In this document: in pieces, positions 6,534-13,032 of the stretch
Layout: each line of letters begins with the position of its first letter
Numbering within the stretch: the first letter of the stretch is position 1
DNA from: Bordetella parapertussis
GTDB lineage: Bacteria > Pseudomonadota > Gammaproteobacteria > Burkholderiales > SG8-41
Length of the DNA stretch: 13,934 nucleotides
NCBI GenBank assembly: GCA_945863085.1
Contig: CAMBCD010000035.1
Span: 1-13,934, forward strand
Reading direction: 5' to 3'
Made by a program: the position numbers and the translations under genes
Notes under the pieces: model-generated
What the model was told of the DNA's origin: nothing
The model's database searches: none
What the model saw: only the letters and a program-made list of their open reading frames with translations

Positions 6534-6552
6534 GCGCCGTTATAATCGGCGC
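6534..6552 (+). promoter_or_regulatory. -10 element TATAAT inside a perfect inverted repeat
   Basis: GCGCCG (6534-6539) and CGGCGC (6547-6552) are perfect complements flanking TTATAAT, so a consensus -10 hexamer TATAAT (6541-6546) forms the centre of the palindrome. No good -35 is seen at 16-18 nt. Transcription would start near 6553, only about 5 nt before the MFS start codon. Confidence 0.55.
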
Positions 6553-6557
6553 ACGCC

Positions 6558-7694
6558 ATGCCGCTCGTCCTGATCCTTTCCCTCTGCAGCATCACCTTCA
6601 TCACGATGAAGGGCAGCCGCATCCTGATGACGCTGTACGCGGTCGACATGGGCGCTGGCCCCTTTGAAACCGGCATCCTGTTTGCGTTATATGGACTGGT
6701 GCCATTTTTGCTGGCCATCGCTGCCGGCCGCATCGCCGACCGTTTCGACAACCGGTTGCTGATGTACTGGGGCCTCGGCTCGTACACCATCAGTCTGGTG
6801 CTGCCGTTTTTCTTTTCGTCGCTGGCCATCCTGTTCATCGTCGCGCCGCTGTGGGGTTTCACCAGCATGTTGTGGGTGGTGGCGACACAGAGCCTGGTCG
6901 GCAAACTGTCGACGGCCGAAACCCGCACCCGCAACTTCAGTTATTACAGCCTTGGCGAATCCACCGGCTCGGTGCTGGGCCCGGTCATCGTCGGGCTGTC
7001 GATCGACACGTTATCGCACCAGCCGACCTTCCTGATCATGGCGGCGATCCCCGCGCTGTGCGGCCTGGCCGTGGTGGCCCGGCGCCACACCATTCCGCAC
7101 ACCGCCCCCGTCAGCGCCGGGACACAGGCACCGCGCAACATGAAAGACCTGCTGGCGCTGCCCGCGATGCGTAATGCACTGCTGTCGAACGCCGCGGTGA
7201 TGACCGGCCTCGACCTGTTCAATCTCTACATGCCGATCTACGGCCACAGCCTGGGATTCACCGCCACCACCATCGGCCTGATCATGGGCGCCTTCGGCGC
7301 AGCCGCCTTCATCACCCGGCTGGCGATTCCGCCGATCAGCAAGCGTTTCGGCGAACGCGCAATGCTCGCCGGCGCGCTGGCGATCTCGGGTGTCGCCTTC
7401 ATGATGTTTCCGCTGACCACCAGCGCGGTACTGCTGGCAGCAGCAGCCTTCGCACTGGGACTGGGGCTGGGCTGCGGCCAACCGCTGTCGATGATCCTCG
7501 CCTTCAATGCCGGCCCGCCGGAGCGGGCGGCAGAATCCATCTCGATGCGACTCGCCGTCAGTTACGGCGCGCATGTGGTAGTGCCGCCGGTATTCGGCGT
7601 GATCGGTGCGGCAATGGGTGTGGCGCCGATTTTCTGGACCTGCGCGATGCTGATGGGTGGCGGATCGCTGCTCAACCGCAAACAAAATAAATGA
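6558..7694 (+). CDS. MFS transporter
   Basis: This 378-residue inner-membrane protein has about 11-12 hydrophobic segments in two homologous halves. The loop 2-3 signature GRIADRFDNR is at residues 57-66 and a second-half counterpart, ISKRFGERAML, follows near 258-268. It belongs to the major facilitator superfamily and probably moves a small solute by proton coupling; substrate and direction (efflux or uptake) are not deducible. The start at 6558 has no Shine-Dalgarno and lies about 5 nt from the predicted transcription start, so leaderless translation is possible; a later ATG at 6606 would remove part of the first membrane segment. The SDR gene follows 28 bp downstream, suggesting an operon. 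Confidence 0.93.
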   Translation: MPLVLILSLCSITFITMKGSRILMTLYAVDMGAGPFETGILFALYGLVPFLLAIAAGRIADRFDNRLLMYWGLGSYTISLVLPFFFSSLAILFIVAPLWGFTSMLWVVATQSLVGKLSTAETRTRNFSYYSLGESTGSVLGPVIVGLSIDTLSHQPTFLIMAAIPALCGLAVVARRHTIPHTAPVSAGTQAPRNMKDLLALPAMRNALLSNAAVMTGLDLFNLYMPIYGHSLGFTATTIGLIMGAFGAAAFITRLAIPPISKRFGERAMLAGALAISGVAFMMFPLTTSAVLLAAAAFALGLGLGCGQPLSMILAFNAGPPERAAESISMRLAVSYGAHVVVPPVFGVIGAAMGVAPIFWTCAMLMGGGSLLNRKQNK

Positions 7695-7722
7695 GCTTCT
7701 TCCTCAATTCACGGAGTCACTG

Positions 7723-8487
7723 ATGGCCAACTACCCCGAACTGGCAGGACGCAGCGCACTGATCACCGGTGCCGCGATGGGCATCGGCGCAGAAACAGCG
7801 CGCCTTTTTGCCGCCCAGGGCTGCAAGGTCGCCGTGGTCGACATCGATGCCGACAACGGGGAAAAAGTCGCAGCGGGAATCTGCGGCAAGGGCGGCACAG
7901 CGCAGGCCTTCAAATGCGACATCACGGACGTAACATCGGTCGAACAATGCATCGCCGGTATCGTAAATGCTTTCGGCAGCATCGACATCGTCATCAACTG
8001 CGCTGGCGGCTACAAACAGCTCGCCACGGTGGAAGACACAACGATCGAGGAATGGGACCGCACGGTGGCACTGAACCTGCGCAGCGTGTTCCTGATCTGC
8101 AAAATGGCCATCCCGCAGCTGAAAAAATCCAAAGCCGGACGCATCATCAATGTGTCGTCGATTTCCGGACGCACGGTACATGCCGCGTCTTCACCGGCCT
8201 ACGGCGCAGCCAAGGCCGGTGTGACGCAACTGACGCGTTTTCTCGCGTACCAACTCGGCCCCGACAACATCACATCCAACGCCATCGCACCGATCACCAC
8301 GCTGACGCCGCGCGTCGCGGCGTTACGCACGGAAGCCGACATCGAACGCATCGCCTCACAGGTGCCGCTGCGCCGGCTGGCAGTGCCCGAAGACCACGCG
8401 CATGCGATGCTGTTTCTCGCTTCCGACGCCGCCGCCTATATCAACGGCGTGGTGCTCGACGTCAACGGCGGCCGGGTGATGATGTAA
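7723..8487 (+). CDS. SDR family oxidoreductase (FabG-like)
   Basis: This 254-residue classical short-chain dehydrogenase/reductase has a cofactor loop TGAAMGIG (15-22) and Asp40 at the end of the second strand, which favours NAD(H) over NADP(H). The NAG-type motif is present as NCAGG (92-96), with Cys at the usual Asn/Ala position. The catalytic set is Asn118, Ser146, Tyr160 and Lys164 (YxxxK). It reduces a carbonyl or oxidises an alcohol in the cytoplasm; the substrate is unknown. The start at 7723 is preceded by GGAG (7713-7716) at 6 nt; an in-frame ATG at 7657 lies inside the transporter gene and would add a non-conserved extension. It is likely cotranscribed with the MFS gene. Confidence 0.95.
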   Translation: MANYPELAGRSALITGAAMGIGAETARLFAAQGCKVAVVDIDADNGEKVAAGICGKGGTAQAFKCDITDVTSVEQCIAGIVNAFGSIDIVINCAGGYKQLATVEDTTIEEWDRTVALNLRSVFLICKMAIPQLKKSKAGRIINVSSISGRTVHAASSPAYGAAKAGVTQLTRFLAYQLGPDNITSNAIAPITTLTPRVAALRTEADIERIASQVPLRRLAVPEDHAHAMLFLASDAAAYINGVVLDVNGGRVMM

Positions 8488-8573
8488 TCAACAGCGCAAG
8501 ATCATGTCCACGGGCAATGGGGGCGGGAAAGTGACCCGGAGGAAATCGTGAGGCTTCCCGGACACCGGTATCG

Positions 8574-9509
8574 TCAGCCATCCTTGCCAAATCCGGGCAA
8601 GTAGCGCGGGCCATCTTCGATCCCGTCGACAGGCGGTCCGGACATGCCGTGGCTGGTATCCTTGACCACAAAGAATCGGACATCGCCCTCTGCACTTGCC
8701 ATTGTGCAATGCTGAATCCCGGGCGGCATGTGAATAAGCGACATCGCAGGTGCCTCCAGCGGGCCGCCGCCGATTTCTCCAACCAGCCTGCCCTCGACGA
8801 CGAGATTGAACTGTTCATTGGGATGCGTGTGCAATTTGGAACCTGATCCGCGGCCCTTGCTTATCAAACCAACCTGGAGACTCTTGCCATGAACCGCAGC
8901 CCCGAAAGAACTGGATTTTTTTGAAACAAAATTCCGCGGGGTGACAGTGGCACTGCATTCGCCTCCCGGGATCTCGTCAAGGTCGGCAATGGGGTATACA
9001 TAACAGACCGCTCTTCCCGTCACATTGGGGCTCGCCGGCTTTGATGGCGTCTGCAGCCCGGAACCGAATCCCGGAAACAACTGCCGCACCTCGCAAACCG
9101 AGCTTTCCTCGTCATGCCCCTGCCTTACTACCACGAAGCTGGCCTTCCCCTGGCCGGAAACAACGAGACTGAAAGGAATGCCGGCGGGGACATGCAGCAC
9201 GTGATGCCTGGAAACCTCGACAACCTGGCCGTCGATATCGGCAACCAGCTGACCTTGCAGTACAAAATAGAACTGTTCGCAAGACAGCGATTGAAGTCTT
9301 GTCCCTGAACCCGGATCCTGATGCGTTACAGCAACATGCGCGCGTTTTCCGAAAACCGCGGAAGCCGTGGCTACACCCTGGCCCTGGGTTGCAGACAAGG
9401 AGTCCTGCACCGCAACGCCGGCGCTGCATGGACCCTCCGGCCTGCGATCAAGGTGGTCGTAACTGTAAACATATCTTGGCCGCGCCTCATTTCGGGATGG
9501 TTCTGACAT
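8574..9509 (-). CDS. Two-domain cupin protein (bicupin) with a degenerate first domain
   Basis: This 311-residue protein is made of two similar halves of about 155 residues, each with a cupin barrel and each ending in PGFG (146-149 and 305-308). The second cupin has a full metal site: GSGSKLHTHPNEQF gives His227, His229 and Glu232, with His267 in the second motif. In the first, GSGTRLQSLSCEQF keeps only Glu78, with Gln73, Leu75 and Phe113 where histidines should be. One active metal centre and one structural domain are therefore expected. Such proteins can be dioxygenases, isomerases or regulators; the function is not assignable. There is no signal peptide. GGAG sits 10 nt before the ATG. It is the last gene of the minus-strand cluster, 86 bp after the Bug gene. 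Confidence 0.88.
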   Translation of the reverse strand: MSEPSRNEARPRYVYSYDHLDRRPEGPCSAGVAVQDSLSATQGQGVATASAVFGKRAHVAVTHQDPGSGTRLQSLSCEQFYFVLQGQLVADIDGQVVEVSRHHVLHVPAGIPFSLVVSGQGKASFVVVRQGHDEESSVCEVRQLFPGFGSGLQTPSKPASPNVTGRAVCYVYPIADLDEIPGGECSATVTPRNFVSKKSSSFGAAVHGKSLQVGLISKGRGSGSKLHTHPNEQFNLVVEGRLVGEIGGGPLEAPAMSLIHMPPGIQHCTMASAEGDVRFFVVKDTSHGMSGPPVDGIEDGPRYLPGFGKDG

Positions 9510-9565
9510 TGTCTTTGATCTCCAGATTGCCGGCCCTGCGTCAAACCGCCCGCAAGCTCACTGCA

Positions 9566-9577
9566 GAAGCATGCTTC
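9566..9577. repeat. 12-bp perfect palindrome between Bug and bicupin genes
   Basis: GAAGCATGCTTC is fully self-complementary and lies in the 86-bp gap after the Bug stop codon and upstream of the bicupin start. It may be an operator, but a chance palindrome of this length is possible. Confidence 0.4.
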
Positions 9578-9595
9578 CAAAGCCCCCCTGGTTTG

Positions 9596-10597
9596 CTACA
9601 AACCTTGGGCAAAGCTCGGCATTTTGATGATTTTCTCCCACATCACCACCTCCTTCTCGAACACACGATGAAACTCGGCAGGATCAGCGGTAGCCGTGGG
9701 ATCGGCCCCGTCCTTGGCAAACATTGCCAGCACTTCAGGGGTACGAAGCGCCTGGCTGGTGCCACGGTGCAGTGCATTGATGATCGGTTGCGGGGTCTTT
9801 GCCGGAGCGAATATGCCGTACCAATTGACCAGTTGGAATCCCGGCAATCCGGATTCGGCAATGGTCGGGAACTCGGGAATCGCCTGGACGCGCTGCGGAC
9901 AAGTCACGCCCAGGGCCCTCAGCTTGCCGCCGCGGACATGCGGTAACGCGGAAATCGTTGCAGTGAATCCAAGCTGCACCTGCCCGCTGATCATGTCAGC
10001 CAGCACCTGTCCTCCCCCCTTATAGGGAACGTGGACCAACTTGATGTCCGCCATGGAACTGAGCAGTTCGCCGGCAAGGTGCCCTGCACCGCCAATGCCG
10101 GACGAGCCGTAATGCAGGGTTCCCGGCTTGCTTTTTCCCAGCGCAATCAGCTCACGGACTGTCTTTGCCGGCACTGAAGGATTTACCATGAGCATGTAGC
10201 ACAGCGTTGTCAGCTGATTCACGCCGGTCAATCGGGTCCGGGTATCGAAAGGCAGCTTTTTCTGGGCCGTCGCGCTGCCGATCAGACTGCCGGATGTCAC
10301 CAGCAGCGTATAACCGTCGGGGGCAGCTTGTGCAGTAAGATCAATGGCGATAAGTCCGGCACCGCCGGCCCTGTTGTCAACCACAAAAGTACGCCCCCAA
10401 AGCTCGCCAAGCTTGTGCGCGATGGCGCGCGCGGTAATGTCTATGCCGCCGCCTGGCGCATTGCCCACCAGCAGGCGTATGGGCCTGGAGGGATATTGCC
10501 CCGGCAGGCCTTCCGGCTTGGATTGGGCATGGGCCGCGGAACTTCCCATGAATAGTGCGCACAACAGCAGAAAGAATCCGTATTGACTCCGTACCAT
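9596..10597 (-). CDS. Bug-family tripartite tricarboxylate transporter substrate-binding protein
   Basis: This 333-residue periplasmic receptor of the TctC/Bug family has a signal peptide at about residues 1-25 with an AHAQ cleavage site. Family motifs are YPSRPIRLLVGNAPGGGIDITAR, the DNRAGGAGLIA loop, a LHYGSSGIGGAGHLAGEL segment and the VPYKGGGQ motif. This more classical family member binds a carboxylate such as an organic acid; the ligand is unknown. GGAGGAG lies 5 nt before the ATG at 10597. No TctAB membrane components are adjacent. Its place between a dehydrogenase gene and a cupin gene suggests that it captures or senses the compound degraded by the cluster. It is only distantly similar to the other Bug protein in the window. 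Confidence 0.95.
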   Translation of the reverse strand: MVRSQYGFFLLLCALFMGSSAAHAQSKPEGLPGQYPSRPIRLLVGNAPGGGIDITARAIAHKLGELWGRTFVVDNRAGGAGLIAIDLTAQAAPDGYTLLVTSGSLIGSATAQKKLPFDTRTRLTGVNQLTTLCYMLMVNPSVPAKTVRELIALGKSKPGTLHYGSSGIGGAGHLAGELLSSMADIKLVHVPYKGGGQVLADMISGQVQLGFTATISALPHVRGGKLRALGVTCPQRVQAIPEFPTIAESGLPGFQLVNWYGIFAPAKTPQPIINALHRGTSQALRTPEVLAMFAKDGADPTATADPAEFHRVFEKEVVMWEKIIKMPSFAQGL

Positions 10598-10615
10598 TTT
10601 GTCTCCTCCATCGAT

Positions 10616-10668
10616 AAACGTTTGTGTCGTTCAGTGACTGCTCTTTATTTTTATTTCAGGCAGTTCAC
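10616..10668. promoter_or_regulatory. Palindrome and imperfect hairpin upstream of the second Bug gene
   Basis: The 93-bp gap between the dehydrogenase and Bug genes holds AAACGTTT (10616-10623), a central-CG palindrome like those bound by LacI-type regulators. It also holds an imperfect inverted repeat GTGACTGC (10634-10641)/GCAGTTCAC (10660-10668), with one bulged base and an AT-rich 18-nt loop. Either an internal promoter/operator or an mRNA stem-loop is possible. Confidence 0.35.
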
Positions 10669-10690
10669 GCTGTTTTTGCATCGGACTCCG

Positions 10691-11767
10691 TCAGACAGCT
10701 GCCGCAACCGCATCACCCATCTGGGTTGTGCCTGCGCTGCCGCCCAGATCAACCGTCAGACAAGACTTTTCAGCAATGACCGTATCCATGGCCACATCCA
10801 TCAGACCGGCGGCATCAATGGCCCTTGATTCACCGTGTTTGCGGCCGAGCCATTCAAGCAACATCTTCCCCGACATGATCATGGCGTAGGGATTGGCAAT
10901 ATTCTTGCCTGCGATATCCGGCGCTGATCCATGAGTGGCCTGGGCCATCGCATGGCGTTCCCCTATGCACAAACCCGGCGCAAGCCCGAGTCCGCCGACC
11001 AGGCTGGCGCCCTGGTCAGTCAAGATGTCGCCAAACTGGTTGGTCGTCACAACCACATCGAACTTGTGCGGGGTCATGTTCAGCTTCATCGCGAAGCCGT
11101 CAATGAGGACTTCATTGAACTCGCAGTCCGGAAATTCCAGCGCGACTTTCCGGCATTCCTCGGCAAACATACCGCAACACATTTTGTATGTCGGAGCCTT
11201 ATGAACCGAGGTCACAATCTTGCGTTGCCTGCCGCGGGCAATATTGAAAGCGGCTCTAGCCACCCGATTGGAACCCTTTCGGGTAATGACCCTCATGCCA
11301 ATCGAAGTTTCGTCGTTCGGGCGAAACTCCCCGGTGCCCGCGACCACTGTTCCTGCCCGCATCATTCCTTCGGTTGTTTCCCTGACAAAAACGATATCCA
11401 CGTTTTTCTGGAGAGAAGGAATATTGGGATAGGACTTGACCGGTTTTACGCTGCCGTACAGATCGAACATTTTTCTGAGCGGCGGCGCAATCCATGTCGA
11501 ATCATCCCTCGGATACGCACTGTGCCCGATGGGCCCGTACAGCCAGCCGTCGAGTTGATCGAGAGCGCCTACCGTCTCAGCAGGCATGGTGTGGCCATGA
11601 CTCTCATGCGCCTTTCGCCCGATCGGCAATGGATGCCATTCAAGATCAAGCCTTGCTTTTTTGGCAGCCGCCTTCATGACCTTGACTGCTTCCGGAACCA
11701 CTTCCAGACCTATGTCATCGCCGAGAAGGATGCCGATTTTGAGATTTTTCATCGCCATGCCATTCAC
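10691..11767 (-). CDS. Isocitrate/isopropylmalate dehydrogenase family protein
   Basis: This 358-residue member of the beta-decarboxylating dehydrogenase family acts on (R)-hydroxyacids with NAD(P)+ and a divalent metal. Seen are the N-terminal KIGILLGDDIG, Arg98 (LRKMFDLY), Arg129 (VRETTEG), Lys190 (VHK), Asp223 (LIDGFAM) and metal Asps 247 and 251 (GDILTD). HGSAPDIAGK near 279-288 has Asp284-Ile285, which indicates NAD+ rather than NADP+. The conserved active-site Tyr, seven residues after Arg129, is Met136, and one substrate Arg (R129 of E. coli IDH) is Lys108, so the substrate is probably not isocitrate or isopropylmalate. The GTG at 11767 overlaps the stop of the preceding gene (GTGA); ATG at 11758 or 11752 is an alternative start. 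Confidence 0.92.
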   Translation of the reverse strand: MNGMAMKNLKIGILLGDDIGLEVVPEAVKVMKAAAKKARLDLEWHPLPIGRKAHESHGHTMPAETVGALDQLDGWLYGPIGHSAYPRDDSTWIAPPLRKMFDLYGSVKPVKSYPNIPSLQKNVDIVFVRETTEGMMRAGTVVAGTGEFRPNDETSIGMRVITRKGSNRVARAAFNIARGRQRKIVTSVHKAPTYKMCCGMFAEECRKVALEFPDCEFNEVLIDGFAMKLNMTPHKFDVVVTTNQFGDILTDQGASLVGGLGLAPGLCIGERHAMAQATHGSAPDIAGKNIANPYAMIMSGKMLLEWLGRKHGESRAIDAAGLMDVAMDTVIAEKSCLTVDLGGSAGTTQMGDAVAAAV

Positions 11768-12999
11768 AATTTGGCGTGATCCTGTGTGCCATGGCCTTCG
11801 TAACCCGCAAGCGCCTCCGCAATCCGGAATCTCGCCGTGCTGTTGCTGTAGCCCGAGCCCAACAGAATCGTTGCCTCATTAAAATATTTCTGCAGAGGCA
11901 TGTCGCGCATCACACCCATGGCTCCAAAACATTCTGCGGCTAATTCAGTCACCTCATGCATGGCTTCCGAGGTATAGACCTTGGCGATGGCGCACAAGGG
12001 GAGTGACGGGACTTTTTCCCCGCCTTGATCGACAGCGCAGGCCGCACGCCAGACCATGGTGCGCGCCACCTCGATGCGCATGGCCATGTCGGCAAGCCGG
12101 ATACCCATCGCCTGATGCCCGATGATGGGTCGCGCCCCCTGGACGCGGATTTTTGTGTATTCGAGCGCAGCTTCGCAGGCGGAGCGCCCCAATCCCAGAT
12201 TGATGGCCACCTGCCAGGGATCCTGGCCACAGCCTTCTGCCTGCTCAGCGCCCAAGGCGGCATGGCCCTGTGCAGTCAGCACCAGATCCTTCGGAACGCG
12301 GCAGTTACGGAAGGTCAGGCTGCCGCGGAGTCCGTGATACCAGGGAATTCCTCCATCTTCGGCTTCATGCGTCGCAACTTCCAGCCCGGCCGCATCCCTG
12401 GGTACCAGAAATGTGGCGCCTCCGTTCATGCCCGGCACATCGTCCACGCAAACAGCAAACAGCCCGGCCAGTGGTGCATTCAGCACAAAGTCGGCACTGC
12501 CGCTCAGCACCCACTCTTCGCCCTGCTGCACTGCAGTCAAGGCCAAGGGTTCGGATAATGCACCGGACCGGTAATAAGCCAGCGCCAGATCGGAGCCGGG
12601 CAAGCGGTCCGCGACAGCCAGATGAAAAGCGGGATCGAGCAGGAAGCGCGGCATGAAACGATCGCGCTGCTCGGGCGTCATGGCCAGATCAAACAGTATG
12701 TGCGCCAGACGCGATGTTTCACCGATGGTGTAAGCCACACCGACATCGCCTGCACCCAGCTCTTCAAGCACCATGCATGATGTCAGTACGTCTGCGCCTG
12801 CACCTCCGACATCTTCGGACAAGCTCAGCGAACGCAGACCCAGCATGGATGTTTGTTCCAGCACATCCATCGGGAAGCGCAGCGGCAGCTCCTGCAAACG
12901 TGCCGGATCGAGGACCGCAGGCTTGACCACATCCCTGACGAAATCCCTGACGGTGTCCCTGAACTCTATTTGCTCCGGGGTAAGCTTCAGATTGAACAT
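11764..12999 (-). CDS. Acyl-CoA dehydrogenase family protein
   Basis: This 411-residue flavoprotein of acyl-CoA dehydrogenase type has the N-terminal helical domain (LTPEQIEFRDTVRDFV), a middle beta domain and a C-terminal FAD-binding helical bundle (about 255-400). It is divergent: the usual TEPxAGSD FAD/substrate motif reads ADRLPGSD, and the position of the MCAD catalytic Glu376 aligns with Gly383 (ILLGSGYSN in place of IYQIYEGTS). The alternative Glu site of isovaleryl-CoA dehydrogenase aligns with Gln. It may be the non-catalytic partner of the neighbouring paralogue, or use other chemistry. The start at 12999 has a weak GAAGAG site. It lies 33 bp after the upstream paralogue and overlaps the next gene by 4 nt, so it is translationally coupled. 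Confidence 0.93.
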   Translation of the reverse strand: MFNLKLTPEQIEFRDTVRDFVRDVVKPAVLDPARLQELPLRFPMDVLEQTSMLGLRSLSLSEDVGGAGADVLTSCMVLEELGAGDVGVAYTIGETSRLAHILFDLAMTPEQRDRFMPRFLLDPAFHLAVADRLPGSDLALAYYRSGALSEPLALTAVQQGEEWVLSGSADFVLNAPLAGLFAVCVDDVPGMNGGATFLVPRDAAGLEVATHEAEDGGIPWYHGLRGSLTFRNCRVPKDLVLTAQGHAALGAEQAEGCGQDPWQVAINLGLGRSACEAALEYTKIRVQGARPIIGHQAMGIRLADMAMRIEVARTMVWRAACAVDQGGEKVPSLPLCAIAKVYTSEAMHEVTELAAECFGAMGVMRDMPLQKYFNEATILLGSGYSNSTARFRIAEALAGYEGHGTQDHAKL

Positions 13000-13032
13000 G
13001 TCACTCTTCGCTCTGGTTCTGATTGACCACGG

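Noticed and set aside
5447..6934. A 495-codon open frame on the minus strand opposite the patatin and transporter genes
   Set aside because: It is antisense to genes with clear catalytic motifs, has low-complexity Arg/Ala/Gly-rich composition typical of GC-rich shadows, and matches no family.
8488..8573. Rho-independent terminator between the convergent SDR and bicupin genes
   Set aside because: Only weak, long-spaced complementarity (GGGAA/TTCCC) and no T-tract were seen; not enough to call.
9299..9946. A 215-codon plus-strand open frame spanning the bicupin-Bug junction
   Set aside because: It overlaps two well-supported minus-strand genes and its product has shadow-like composition.
10931..11779. 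A 282-codon plus-strand open frame opposite the IDH/IPMDH-like gene
   Set aside because: The minus strand carries complete family motifs in this region; the plus frame has no ribosome site or recognisable domain.
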